DNA of 64,000 bases from Bacteroidota bacterium (GTDB taxonomy: Bacteria; Bacteroidota; Bacteroidia; Chitinophagales; Saprospiraceae): contig WGNL01000010.1 of the NCBI GenBank assembly GCA_016124585.1, forward strand, positions 186,001 to 250,000. Direction: 5' to 3'. The notes beneath the pieces are model-generated. The model was not told where the DNA came from and made no database searches. It saw nothing but the letters and a program-made list of their open reading frames with translations. This document shows positions 17,178 to 26,034 of the stretch, piece after piece. The position numbers and the translations under genes were made by a program. Numbering within the stretch: position 1 is the first letter of the stretch; the number at the start of each line of letters is the position of its first letter.

Positions 17178-20126
17178 TTACATCTTCACCACCCGCTCCA
17201 TGATGTGGCGGTTGCCCTGTGCATCGGTTGCCATCAGCCAATAAACGCCAGGTACGGCATCTCTGAAATTGATGGTAGTGGTACCACTGCTGAAGTCCAA
17301 CTTTTGTGAAAACTGACGAGCTCCATCTGTGCGGAAAATCTGCACATTAAGTTGGCCAGAAAACTGGTATTCGATGTTCAGGTTGCCCGTAGTTGGGTTC
17401 GGGAACAGTTTCCAGTTTTGTTTTGCAACATCAGTGGTAGCGCTCACTTCGTCCACTTCACCGTCGCAATCGTTGTCAATACCGTCGTTGACAATCTCAA
17501 TAGCATCTGGGTTAACGGCAGCATTGGTATCGTCACAGTCGCCATCGATGGTCACATAATCAGTTGGGGCAGCAGTCTCGCAGCTCACCAATAATGCAGC
17601 AGCATCACCGAATCCGTCACCATCGCTATCGAGGTAGTAATCAAATACCTGAAGGCCATCATCCACCTGACCGTTGCAGTTGTTGTCAATGCCATCGCAA
17701 ATTTCTGCCGCATTTGGGTTAATGGCCGCATTGGTATCATCACAGTCCGTTGCATCGGTCACATAGCCAGTTGGCGGCACTGCGTCGCAAACATTGATGA
17801 GGTCGGCAGCATTCCCAAAGCCATCGCCGTCCATGTCCACGTAGTAATCCGTGAAGTTCAGGCCATCGTCAGCTACGCCAGAGCAATTGTTGTCAATGCC
17901 GTCGCAGATTTCCGTTGCACCTGGGTGGATGTCAGCGTTGGTGTCATCGCAGTCGGTGTTGTTGTCGGCAAAGTTGACTGGAGGGGTTGCTTCGCAAGAA
18001 GAAATCATCTCCACATCGGTGCCGTAGGCATCACCATCGTTGTCTTGGTAGTAAGTTGTGAATGTGAGTCCGTCATCTGCCATGCCAGAGCAATCGTTGT
18101 CGATGCCGTCGCAGATTTCGATTGCATCTGGATTGACGGAAGCATTGTTGTCGTCGCAATCCACATAATTGTAGAACCCGTCGTCGTCGTTGTCCTTGAA
18201 GAAGTAAGTTTCAGCAAAAGGAACTGCTTTGGCAGCGATTTGAATACCGATACGGCGGCCTGGAATATCGTCCATCGGTGGGTGGATGCCTCCCCAGATA
18301 CGGCTCAAACTGCACTGGTCGGATGCGTCACGGTAAGTAGCCCATTGGAGGGTGATGTCTTGGCTTGGCCCTTCCTCAAACACCAAGAATTGGTTTTGGG
18401 GGCAAGGGAAAATACCCATTCCGCCAGGAAAATAGGCATCACCAGTCAGTGCTGTGAGTACTTCTGCACCAGTACGGGAGTAAGTCGAGTGGCCAGAAAT
18501 ATAACCTGGGAATGGAGGTGTCACGAACGAAGGACGTTGGTACGACCACCATTTTTTTGCCAGAATCCAATCTACGCCAGCGTCTTGAGTGGCTGGGTCT
18601 TGAATATAGTCTGGCCCTTTCCATGCCAAAAACTTCACTTCTCCTACGTTTTCATCGTTGGGTCCTGCAAGCGGATCGCCCGTTTCTACCATTTCAATCA
18701 AACCGGGTATCAATTCAAGGCCCATTGGGTCGTAGTTTGGCAGGTTAGGGTCGCTGCTTTGTCCTTTCTCCGCCATGCCCCGAAGTGCTGAAACTGGTCG
18801 GATGCTATCGTAATACCCTTTGATACCCCAAGCGGAAATGGCAGCATCATGCAAGGCACCATTCAGCATGAAATAAGCTTTAACATCAAATTCAAGTTGG
18901 TCAAGTACTTCTCCCTGGCCACGGTACTTTGCCACGAAATCTGGGTGGCCTGTCACGTAGTTCAGGATTTCGTTCCAGTGGCCCGGAGGGGTGTCTGAAT
19001 TCGGGCCATCGGCCCAAAACTCCGCCAAGACCCTTGCATAATCGCCACGGGCGACCAACTGGGGCGTGTATGGCTGACCTGTCTTTGGGTTCACGGAATA
19101 ACCATTGGAGTTATTTACGCCGCCATCTTCTAAATTGTAAAAAGCCTTGTATTCATCAAATGTGGTTGGGAGGTTGTTGGGGTCTATATTGCCAATGGAA
19201 GCCGGGGAAATATCCCAGATTGCATTGTCGTCTGGCTCTAAGTGACTCGACCAAGCAGCCACCAACTCATAGTTCCATTTGTACTCAGCTGTTGCCAAAG
19301 AATCGTTCAGGTCCATTTTTGGTTGCGGGCCTGGGTCAAAATACACTTTCCAGTCGTGGCCATCCCGTTGGTGGATGGTGAGGTCATCTGAAGTCATGGA
19401 AAAAGGAACTACATCACCCCACTCTGGTGATAACGCTGGCGGGGTGTTGTAAGGCAGTGGCTGACCATTTTGGTCAATAAAAATATCCAAAGTAAGCGGC
19501 TGCCAACGGTTGAAATCCACTAGGTCAGGGTTGCCATCTAGGTGTGTGACCAAAGGCGGATTTACTGGTTGGTAGTATAGATTGGCATAGTTGAACTGCT
19601 CATTTGAGCCATCCTGAAGGCCAAATGCAATTACCTGTTGTCCGATATAATTGCCAAGTGCTGCGGGGTCGCCAGTGGCATAATCCACAGATACATTGTT
19701 GATGTCATAACCCAACTCCGCCATTTTGAAATCTAGCATCTGGGATGTGAAAAATGCTGGATTGTTGTTGCCGGGAGAGTTCAAGAAACGGTGCTTCAGA
19801 ATTCGGTATGCTGCGAAACTGATAGCCTCTTCCCGTGCTGCTTTGATATCGGCTGGAGCTGGTACACCGTCGAAAGGGCAGGTGAAGTTACCAACTGTTT
19901 TGCCTAACAAATAAGGTGTTGCAATGGAGTCATAGGCGGCCCAAGCATCGTACATGGCAATAGAAGTGTGCCACAGGTTGCGGGCATGGATGGTTGGTCT
20001 ACCAAAATCACCTTGGATAGCCAACAAAAGCTTTTCGTTCCATTGCTTGGCGACTGATTCTTGCGAATGTGCGACACCAAAACTTGCAACGATTAGAAAT
20101 ACGGATGTAATGATTCTGAATTTCAT
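17178..20126 (-). CDS. secreted vanadium haloperoxidase/PAP2-like protein with MopE-type repeats and T9SS domain
   Basis: 982 aa with a signal peptide (ITSVFLIVASFGVAHSQ). Residues ~20-680 form a vanadium-dependent haloperoxidase/PAP2-type phosphatase domain. Visible vanadate/phosphate-binding motifs are KGYYDSIRPVSALRG, GYISGHSTYSRTGAEVL, and SRIWGGIHPPMDDIPGRRIG with its histidine. Residues ~690-900 hold four complete putative metal-binding (MopE-like) repeats of the form DCDDTNA, NPDA-EICDGIDN-C, DDGL with DGDGFG, plus a degenerate last one ending EIVNDGIDNDCDGEVDE; these are acidic and likely calcium-binding. The final ~80 residues (WKLFPNPTTGNLNIE, VPGVYWLMA) are the T9SS domain. It would act on the outer surface. 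Haloperoxidase and acid phosphatase activity cannot be told apart from sequence. Confidence 0.88.
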   Translation of the reverse strand: MKFRIITSVFLIVASFGVAHSQESVAKQWNEKLLLAIQGDFGRPTIHARNLWHTSIAMYDAWAAYDSIATPYLLGKTVGNFTCPFDGVPAPADIKAAREEAISFAAYRILKHRFLNSPGNNNPAFFTSQMLDFKMAELGYDINNVSVDYATGDPAALGNYIGQQVIAFGLQDGSNEQFNYANLYYQPVNPPLVTHLDGNPDLVDFNRWQPLTLDIFIDQNGQPLPYNTPPALSPEWGDVVPFSMTSDDLTIHQRDGHDWKVYFDPGPQPKMDLNDSLATAEYKWNYELVAAWSSHLEPDDNAIWDISPASIGNIDPNNLPTTFDEYKAFYNLEDGGVNNSNGYSVNPKTGQPYTPQLVARGDYARVLAEFWADGPNSDTPPGHWNEILNYVTGHPDFVAKYRGQGEVLDQLEFDVKAYFMLNGALHDAAISAWGIKGYYDSIRPVSALRGMAEKGQSSDPNLPNYDPMGLELIPGLIEMVETGDPLAGPNDENVGEVKFLAWKGPDYIQDPATQDAGVDWILAKKWWSYQRPSFVTPPFPGYISGHSTYSRTGAEVLTALTGDAYFPGGMGIFPCPQNQFLVFEEGPSQDITLQWATYRDASDQCSLSRIWGGIHPPMDDIPGRRIGIQIAAKAVPFAETYFFKDNDDDGFYNYVDCDDNNASVNPDAIEICDGIDNDCSGMADDGLTFTTYYQDNDGDAYGTDVEMISSCEATPPVNFADNNTDCDDTNADIHPGATEICDGIDNNCSGVADDGLNFTDYYVDMDGDGFGNAADLINVCDAVPPTGYVTDATDCDDTNAAINPNAAEICDGIDNNCNGQVDDGLQVFDYYLDSDGDGFGDAAALLVSCETAAPTDYVTIDGDCDDTNAAVNPDAIEIVNDGIDNDCDGEVDEVSATTDVAKQNWKLFPNPTTGNLNIEYQFSGQLNVQIFRTDGARQFSQKLDFSSGTTTINFRDAVPGVYWLMATDAQGNRHIMERVVKM

Positions 20127-20250
20127 AAAAAGGATTTAAATGCCGCTTATGCGGTATGTTCATTGAAAAGAATATCGCTAGTGTTAATTTTTATAGTGAT
20201 TGTTTGAAGAAACAGGGCTGGCGAAAAAGAATGTTGGAAAGTACTACGGG

Positions 20251-20279
20251 CAAAGTTACCAAGCAGCATTGTTTATCAA
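20251..20279 (-). promoter_or_regulatory. Bacteroidota-type promoter of the haloperoxidase-like gene
   Basis: On the minus strand TTG (20279-20277), an 18-bp spacer, then TAACTTTG (20258-20251), an exact TAnnTTTG -7 box. The leader to the ATG at 20126 would be about 120 nt. Confidence 0.6.
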
Positions 20280-20382
20280 CTTAAAATCCCCTTAAATCTG
20301 AAAATTAGCCAGCCTAAAGTCGGATTTTGTAGATTGGCAGTCATTTTTGCTGTGCAATCATTCAACCAACCTGAAAGCTAAT

Positions 20383-20940
20383 ATGAAGCCATTTATTAAT
20401 GTCGATGAAAGCTTGAGCCTGCACCTTGCCCGGCATGAATTGGCAGGGGCCATCTTTCAAGCCGTTGATGAAAACAGGGCCTTCCTCAGACAGTGGCTAC
20501 CATGGGTGGATGGCACTAGGTCTTTGGAAGACACAAAAACGTTTATCACGGAAAGTATGCGGCACAACAGCGATGGTAGTCGGCTCACCTTATTTATTAT
20601 GTCAAATGGACAGCTGGCGGGTTCACTAGGTGTTGTACATTTCAACAAAGACCACCGTCGCTGCGAAATAGGCTACTGGCTGCGGGAAGATTTACAAGGG
20701 CAAGGCATTATGACCCGTAGTTTTGCAGCGTTTATTGAGTTTTTGTTTCAAAAAAAGCAAATGAATCGCTTAGAGGTGTTGATAATACCTGGAAACAACA
20801 AGAGCCGTGCCGTGGCACTTCGTCTTGGATTTATGTCAGATGGTGTGCTGCGCAAAGCACTTCAAATGTATGGCATTTTTCATGATGTAGAGGTTTTGGG
20901 GCTGCTCAAGTCCGATTGGATGGCAGGAAAAGGATTTTAA
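20383..20940 (+). CDS. GNAT acetyltransferase, RimJ/RimL type
   Basis: 185 aa from ATG 20383; the open frame extends to 20347 but adds no conserved sequence. It is a single GNAT domain. AVDENRAFLRQWLPWVD is typical of RimL-like N-terminal acetyltransferases of ribosomal proteins. SLGVVHFNKDHRRCEIGYWL gives beta strands 3-4, the acetyl-CoA loop is REDLQGQGIMT, and NRLEVLIIPGNNKSRAVALRLGF follows. Substrate unknown: ribosomal protein N-terminus or a small amine. Stands alone, divergent from the haloperoxidase gene. Confidence 0.82.
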   Translation: MKPFINVDESLSLHLARHELAGAIFQAVDENRAFLRQWLPWVDGTRSLEDTKTFITESMRHNSDGSRLTLFIMSNGQLAGSLGVVHFNKDHRRCEIGYWLREDLQGQGIMTRSFAAFIEFLFQKKQMNRLEVLIIPGNNKSRAVALRLGFMSDGVLRKALQMYGIFHDVEVLGLLKSDWMAGKGF

Positions 20941-20969
20941 AAAAGAATCAAAAAATTTAAACAAAAAAT

Positions 20970-20999
20970 TTTGAATTAAAATAATTTGTTTTAACTTTG
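20970..20999 (+). promoter_or_regulatory. promoter of the LexA-like repressor gene
   Basis: TTTG (20970-20973), an 18-bp spacer, then TAACTTTG (20992-20999), close to the Bacteroidota consensus. The ATG at 21045 follows after 45 nt in a very AT-rich leader. Confidence 0.65.
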
Positions 21000-21044
21000 C
21001 CTCATCATCATTGATTAATTGTTTAATCTTTAAAATCAAAAGAC

Positions 21045-21776
21045 ATGATAGGTGAAGACCGCCTCGAACTCAATGACCGCTTTATCAAAGTCTTCCAAAT
21101 GCTTGAAGATCGCGGTGTTATTGTAAAGAATGACCGCAGTGGCAAAGGCATTGGTGACGTTGCAGAAAAAATCCTCGGGAACAAAGGCTATGGCCACATC
21201 ATCCGGGCATTTTTGACAGGTGATGACAAACGGGTCGTTAGTTATTCACAGGCCCGCAAGTTCTGCCGAGAATACGGTGTCAATGAAGATTATATGCTCG
21301 ATGGTACTGGCACGCCTTTCGGGCTAGACCTTCCAAAACGCACTACCGAGTTGGGTTTGGTTACTCCAAAAGGAAATATTCTTTTCACGACAGTCCAAGC
21401 TTTTGCTGGTAGTTCTGTAGATACGGGCAGCTTCGCTACGGAGGAAAGCGCTTGGTTCTCTTTGCCCGGTTTGCAGGGTGGCGGTTTAGTGGCATTCCAA
21501 ATCAACGGTAATTCCATGGAGCCAGTTATCATGGATAACGATATCGTCGTTTGCCGGGAAGTAGAGCGCCTGGACCAACTAAAGGACAACGAAATCTACG
21601 CTGTGAAGAACAACGGCTCAATGTGGGTCAAGCATGTTCAGCGCATTAACCATGGGGGGCGTATCACCCACCTGAAGCTCATTTCTGCTAATCATCTGGA
21701 GCACGACCCATTTATCGAAGAGGTAAATGTGCATACCCGGCTTTACAAAGTCGTGCGCAAAATCAGTGATTTTTAG
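21045..21776 (+). CDS. LexA/CI-like repressor with S24 self-cleavage domain
   Basis: 243 aa. The N-terminal ~95 residues form a helical DNA-binding region. The C-terminal half is an S24 (LexA/UmuD) serine peptidase: nucleophile S157 in INGNSMEPVIMDNDIVV and catalytic lysine K196 in GSMWVKHV. An Ala-Gly pair at 121-122 (FAGSS) lies 36 residues before the serine, like the LexA self-cleavage site (35 residues before Ser119). It may therefore be a DNA-damage-sensitive repressor. It stands alone with its own promoter and terminator and has no phage genes nearby, so a prophage origin is not supported. Target genes unknown. Confidence 0.8.
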   Translation: MIGEDRLELNDRFIKVFQMLEDRGVIVKNDRSGKGIGDVAEKILGNKGYGHIIRAFLTGDDKRVVSYSQARKFCREYGVNEDYMLDGTGTPFGLDLPKRTTELGLVTPKGNILFTTVQAFAGSSVDTGSFATEESAWFSLPGLQGGGLVAFQINGNSMEPVIMDNDIVVCREVERLDQLKDNEIYAVKNNGSMWVKHVQRINHGGRITHLKLISANHLEHDPFIEEVNVHTRLYKVVRKISDF

Positions 21777-21808
21777 GGATGAAAATTTAGCAGTTCTGAC
21801 AGTTCGTT

Positions 21809-21828
21809 TTCAAACAAACTTGTTTGAA
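21809..21828. promoter_or_regulatory. palindrome downstream of the LexA-like gene
   Basis: TTCAAACAA-AC-TTGTTTGAA, a perfect 9-bp inverted repeat with 2-bp spacer, 33 bp after the stop codon. Its form would suit a dimeric repressor, but its 3' position makes an operator role for the adjacent gene unlikely. Uncertain. Confidence 0.3.
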
Positions 21829-21961
21829 CAAAGACTGGCAATAGCACACTGTTTCATACAGAATTTGCCAACTGTCAAATTCTGAGCTGCTAACTCAAAT
21901 GTCATTTCTCTTACCATGCGTCCTAGCATGGGAATTATCCTGCTGTTTTTATAAGTTCTGT

Positions 21962-22001
21962 GCTCCCGGCCTTGGAAGAAGGTACGGGAGTTCTTTTTTT
22001 T
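21962..22001 (+). terminator. rho-independent terminator of the LexA-like gene
   Basis: CTCCCG pairs with CGGGAG around an imperfect inner stem (21964-21990), followed by TTCTTTTTTTT on the + strand. The 185 bp between the stop codon and this hairpin are unusually long; an imperfect inverted repeat (about 21790-21806 with 21869-21890) lies there. Confidence 0.7.
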
Positions 22002-22027
22002 AGTTGAATTAAGCTCTTTGCTGTTCT

Positions 22028-23353
22028 TTACTCCGACTGAATATTTTTTGACCATTGTTCCTTGCCATCAGAATCAAAAATGGTGATTTTCATAACCCTT
22101 GCCTGCTTTGGGCCAGAGAACTCTAGTATGGCAAAATTTTTCTTTTGCACCAATGTCCCATCCACCCGCAGTAGATTTTGCTCATCCCCGGTGTGAACAC
22201 CAGAAGTTAAAGGCGAAACTGTCAAGTCGTACATCATGTTTCCAGCCTCATTTTTTATTTGACACAACTCCGTATGATGGCGGTCACCAGTCAAGAATAC
22301 GACGTTTTTGATTCCTTCTTCTTCAATCAATTTCAGCAAATGCAGTCTTTCTTCTGGGCAGAGATTTGTGTAGGTTTCATTGCCTACAAAAGTCGTGAGA
22401 ACTTGACCGCCAGTAGCAATGAGTTTGAATGGTGCCTTGCTGTTTGACAAGGCATTGATTAGCCAGTCAATTTGCTCCTTGCCAAGCAGAGTTTTCTCCC
22501 CAAACTTCCGCTCGTTGGGTGTGCGGAAATAACGGTCGTCCAACATGAACACATCGACATCTGCCCATTGAAAATAAGAGGTAATGCCCCCCATTCCGGG
22601 CAGTCCATATGTTGGATTTGCCCAGAAATCCTTGAATACTTCAGTGGAAAGTTCCTTGTGAATGAAGCTGCCGTCACTATCGTTTGGCCCATAATCATGG
22701 TCGTCCCAGATGGCGTAGTGATGAGTACTGGCGAGCAGTGCCTGTAACTCTGGCAAGGAGCGAGTATGGGTGTTTCGATGCAAGAACCCCGTTCGGGTAT
22801 TCCAATCCGGTTCCCGAAGGTAGGTATTGTCACCCAGCCAAATCATGAGGTCGGGGCGCTGCTTATGAATGGACGTAAATATCTGATAATCACCGCCATA
22901 GGGCTGACCTGGTCGGTCGTAAACTTCTTCGTTCACATAGGCACAGCTGCCGACTGCCATGCGGAAAGTTGGTGGATCTGTGCGCCACTGCCAAAGCGTT
23001 TGAGTTTGGAATTCAGTGGGATAGTCCAGCTTAACGGGCTGGTCATTAATGCGCAATTCGTATTCGTACCAATTTCCTGGCTGCACTTCATCGGCTAACA
23101 AGTGGGCAGTGAAGCCTTCTGTTTTCTGCGTTTTGACGGTATTGGTCAGGTGCCGTTCAGTTGGTTTTCCTTTTTGCCAATATGCAACTTGCACCTTTGC
23201 TTCTGATTTGGTTTGTGCCCAAAGCATAGTCTCAAACATGTCCGTGTAGCCAAGCATTGGGCCGGACTGTAGTAGGCTTTTTTGCGCTGAAAGATTAAAA
23301 GTAGAAAGTAAAAGAAGCAAAAACAGGAAGGTTTGTCGCATTTGTTTCATCAT
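22028..23353 (-). CDS. secreted PhoD-like alkaline phosphatase/metallophosphoesterase
   Basis: 441 aa. ATG 23353 is the first of three close starts; MRQTFLFLLLLLSTFNLSAQ at 23341 alone makes a full signal peptide. The N-terminal ~110 residues are the PhoD beta-domain (GPMLGYTDMFETMLWAQT). The metallophosphoesterase follows: VGSCAYVNE, DLMIWLGDNTYLREPDW, YAIWDDHDYGPNDSDGS, VVFLTGDRHHTEL. These are metal-binding motifs of PhoD enzymes, which use iron and calcium. There is no T9SS domain, so it is periplasmic. It would release phosphate from phosphodiesters/monoesters such as teichoic or phospholipid fragments. Divergent from the PorP gene. Confidence 0.88.
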   Translation of the reverse strand: MMKQMRQTFLFLLLLLSTFNLSAQKSLLQSGPMLGYTDMFETMLWAQTKSEAKVQVAYWQKGKPTERHLTNTVKTQKTEGFTAHLLADEVQPGNWYEYELRINDQPVKLDYPTEFQTQTLWQWRTDPPTFRMAVGSCAYVNEEVYDRPGQPYGGDYQIFTSIHKQRPDLMIWLGDNTYLREPDWNTRTGFLHRNTHTRSLPELQALLASTHHYAIWDDHDYGPNDSDGSFIHKELSTEVFKDFWANPTYGLPGMGGITSYFQWADVDVFMLDDRYFRTPNERKFGEKTLLGKEQIDWLINALSNSKAPFKLIATGGQVLTTFVGNETYTNLCPEERLHLLKLIEEEGIKNVVFLTGDRHHTELCQIKNEAGNMMYDLTVSPLTSGVHTGDEQNLLRVDGTLVQKKNFAILEFSGPKQARVMKITIFDSDGKEQWSKNIQSE

Positions 23354-23622
23354 TTTTTGTGGTAAAAATAGCCGTACAACTGGAAATCGGAACTCATGCT
23401 TCTGGTTGGTTCAAAAAATTAACATGCAGTTCATTTGTCCTGGGAAGATTTGCGATGTGGTGCAAGGCATAATATTTGCCAATGGCAGTGGTGAAGCCAG
23501 AATGACAAATGAACAAACACCAACACCTGACAATATTCAGTGCAAAAACGGCACAGATTTTCCCTCACAGAATTAGAAACAGACGAAGACTCGACCATTT
23601 TCTTCAAAATGCAGCCCGCTTG

Positions 23623-24723
23623 ATGAAGCCATTCCGACATTTTCTAAAGTTCAATGCCATGATAGCAAATGCTAGCTGGTTGCATGGTTGTGTGTCGACT
23701 GTGGCTTTGGTCTTCGTGCTTCAAGCCCCAATAATTGCCCAGCAAGAGCCCCAATTTACACATTACATGTTCAATACATTGGTGTACAATCCTGGTTACG
23801 CAGGTAGTAAGGAATACCTCTCGGCAGTGGCTGTTTACAGAGACCAATGGGCAGCATTGAGCAATAAAACTGGTTGGGCAGGCCGTCCACTAACGCAGAC
23901 TTTTTCCATTCACAGCACCATAAACAAGAAGGTCGGACTTGGCTTTAACCTCGTGAATGCCAGTGCTGGTGCTCGACAAACGACTTATGGAAACGGCATT
24001 TACGCATACCGAATCAACTTTGGAAAGGGGACGCTGTCCGTTGGCCTTCAGGCCGGAATCATGAACTGGCGGGCTGATTGGAACAAGCTTGACTTTCAGC
24101 AGCCCCAGGAATTGGACAATGCTTTTGGCAGTTTGACACCAAGCTTGTGGCTGCCTGATTTTGGCGCAGGTCTGTTTTTTTATACCCCCAATTTTTACGC
24201 CGGGGCTTCCATTCCACACCTCGCCAATTTTCCCTTGCGGGATGTATCGGCGGAAGAGCGCAACGAAATCCGAAAGTGGTCTCGGGTACAGCGCCATTTC
24301 TACTTGACCACAGGCGGGGCAATCCCGCTAAACGGTGACAACCTCGTCTTCCGACCGTCATTTTTGCTAAAAAGTGTGGGTCTCTTCAACAATTTTTTCC
24401 GGCAAGGAAATTTGGTGAGGGAAATCGGCGCACCTGCTAGTTTTGATATTGATGCTTCTTTGCTTTTTCAGAAAAAGCTCTGGCTTGGCCTTTCCTTCCG
24501 GTCAGCGTTCGCCGCCTTCAACACGCAGGGGACAAAGCAGAGCAGCCCAGATTCCTTCGATTTATGGATGAGCCTCCATTTCCGCAATGGGATGAATATT
24601 GGAATGGCTTACGACTACCCAATTGGCAAATTGAAATCGGCAGCGAGCGGCTCGTTTGAGTTGATGCTCGGTTATGATTTCAACCATGATGTGGACAAGG
24701 CCGTGCACATCAGATATTTCTAA
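23623..24723 (+). CDS. PorP/SprF family type IX secretion outer-membrane protein
   Basis: 366 aa from ATG 23623, chosen because MKPFRHFLK gives a basic n-region before the hydrophobic stretch ending LQAPIIAQQ; ATG 23659 is also possible. The mature N-terminus QEPQFTHYMFNTLVYNPGYAGSKEYLS is the family hallmark. Alternating beta-strand patterns continue to the C-terminal LGYDFNHDVDKAVHIRYF, as in a 14-stranded barrel. Family members help type B (CHU_C) cargo cross the outer membrane. The obvious candidate cargo here is the CHU_C protein ending at 41933, although it lies far away. Usually such genes sit beside their cargo; here the neighbours are phoD and an RNA methyltransferase. Confidence 0.85.
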   Translation: MKPFRHFLKFNAMIANASWLHGCVSTVALVFVLQAPIIAQQEPQFTHYMFNTLVYNPGYAGSKEYLSAVAVYRDQWAALSNKTGWAGRPLTQTFSIHSTINKKVGLGFNLVNASAGARQTTYGNGIYAYRINFGKGTLSVGLQAGIMNWRADWNKLDFQQPQELDNAFGSLTPSLWLPDFGAGLFFYTPNFYAGASIPHLANFPLRDVSAEERNEIRKWSRVQRHFYLTTGGAIPLNGDNLVFRPSFLLKSVGLFNNFFRQGNLVREIGAPASFDIDASLLFQKKLWLGLSFRSAFAAFNTQGTKQSSPDSFDLWMSLHFRNGMNIGMAYDYPIGKLKSAASGSFELMLGYDFNHDVDKAVHIRYF

Positions 24724-24780
24724 TAAATTGGTTTTGGGCCAAAAAAACGCTTGCTTGCAAAATCTCCTGCGGTAGCTGCT

Positions 24781-24788
24781 TACCTTCG
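24781..24788 (+). promoter_or_regulatory. TACCTTCG box just before the RNA methyltransferase gene
   Basis: One mismatch to TAnnTTTG. Only four bases separate it from ATG 24793, so a transcript starting 4-7 nt after the box would be leaderless or nearly so. Confidence 0.35.
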
Positions 24789-24792
24789 CCGC

Positions 24793-26034
24793 ATGAAAAT
24801 TCACCGCACCCTTGTCGAAGCCGTGGCGCATGCCCTTTCCGGCATTTTCCAAAGTGGCTGGTACGCTGACAAAGCCATCGAGCGAATGCTCAAATCCGAC
24901 CCCCGCTGGGGCAGTCGTGACCGGGCTTTCATTGCCGAGAATACTTATGAAATCGTGCGGTGGTGGCGGCTCGTGCGAGAGATCGCAGGACTGGGCAATT
25001 GGGAGATTGATAAACTGGCGGAAGCCAATTTCATTCGGATGGTTGGGGTGAACTTGCTGTTGAAAAACATGCATTCCCCCATTTTTGGATTTGAGCTGCC
25101 TGATTGGTCGGAGTTCAAGGGGCTTGACCCCAAGGAAGTAAAAGCACAAAGGGACGCATTTGCCAAGGACCGCAAAATCACGCAGTCGATACCTGATTGG
25201 TTGGATGAACTTGGGGTGAAAGAATTAGGGGAAAAATGGGATGCCGAAATCACAGCGCTAAACCTCCAAGCTCCAGTCGTTATTCGAGCGAATGCCCTGA
25301 AAATCAATAAATTGGCATTAAAAAAACGAATGCTTGAAGAAGGTTGGGATTCCACGGAGACACCTCTTGCTTCGGATGCGCTGGTACTGAGAAAACGAGG
25401 CAATATCTTCCAGAGCCAGGTTTTTTTGAAAGGTTTTTTTGAAGTACAAGATGCTGGGTCCCAATGCATTGCACCTTTTCTCCAAGTTGAACCAGGCATG
25501 CGGGTCGTGGATGCCTGCGCTGGGGCGGGTGGCAAATCGCTACACCTTGCCGCACTGATGGAAAACCGGGGCAGCATCATTGCCTTGGATACAGAAGAAT
25601 TCAAGTTGGAAGAACTTCGCAAACGGGCTCGCCGAAACGGTGTCCACATCATCCAAACCCGGCCAATCGAATCTACAAAGACCATCAAACGCCTGCACGG
25701 TACGGCAGACCGATTGCTCTTGGATGTACCATGCTCCGGACTAGGGACCTTGCGCCGGAACCCCGATGCTAAATGGAAACTGTCGCCAGAATTTTTGGAA
25801 AAAGTTAAAACAACGCAAGCCGACATTTTGCGGAGCTACTCAAAAATACTGCGCCCAGGTGGACAATTAGTCTATGCCACTTGCAGTGTTTTTCCATCGG
25901 AGAATGAGCGGCAAGTGGAACGATTCCTCGCTGAAAACGCTGGGTTTAAAATGTTGGAGGAGCAAAAAATCTCAGCTGCGGAACATGGGTTTGATGGGTT
26001 TTACATGGCGAGGCTGGAATTGATGAAAGCTTAA
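24793..26034 (+). CDS. RsmB-type rRNA (cytosine-C5) methyltransferase
   Basis: 413 aa from ATG 24793 (MKIHRTLVEAVAHALSGIF); the open frame reaches 24751. The N-terminal 140 residues are the NusB-like helical region of RsmB-family proteins. The Rossmann SAM-binding motif I is VVDACAGAGGKSLHLAALM. Motif IV is LLLDVPCSGLGTLRRNPDAKWKL and motif VI is LVYATCSVFPSENERQVERFL; these hold the two cysteines of m5C methyltransferases, the latter the nucleophile. It would methylate 16S rRNA using SAM in the cytoplasm. It lacks a PUA-like end, so RsmB/NOP subtype rather than RsmF. Its stop overlaps the convergent glycosylase stop by four bases. Confidence 0.87.
   Translation: MKIHRTLVEAVAHALSGIFQSGWYADKAIERMLKSDPRWGSRDRAFIAENTYEIVRWWRLVREIAGLGNWEIDKLAEANFIRMVGVNLLLKNMHSPIFGFELPDWSEFKGLDPKEVKAQRDAFAKDRKITQSIPDWLDELGVKELGEKWDAEITALNLQAPVVIRANALKINKLALKKRMLEEGWDSTETPLASDALVLRKRGNIFQSQVFLKGFFEVQDAGSQCIAPFLQVEPGMRVVDACAGAGGKSLHLAALMENRGSIIALDTEEFKLEELRKRARRNGVHIIQTRPIESTKTIKRLHGTADRLLLDVPCSGLGTLRRNPDAKWKLSPEFLEKVKTTQADILRSYSKILRPGGQLVYATCSVFPSENERQVERFLAENAGFKMLEEQKISAAEHGFDGFYMARLELMKA

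Noticed and set aside
17430-18200. Acidic repeats in the haloperoxidase-like gene considered as a CRISPR-like or minisatellite array
   Set aside because: The repeats are in-frame MopE-type metal-binding motifs (CDGIDNxC...DGDGFGD) with strong codon-level conservation; they are protein domains.
21045-21776. Prophage or integrative element around the CI/LexA-like gene
   Set aside because: No integrase, structural or lysis genes, and no attachment repeats nearby; neighbours are ordinary housekeeping genes.
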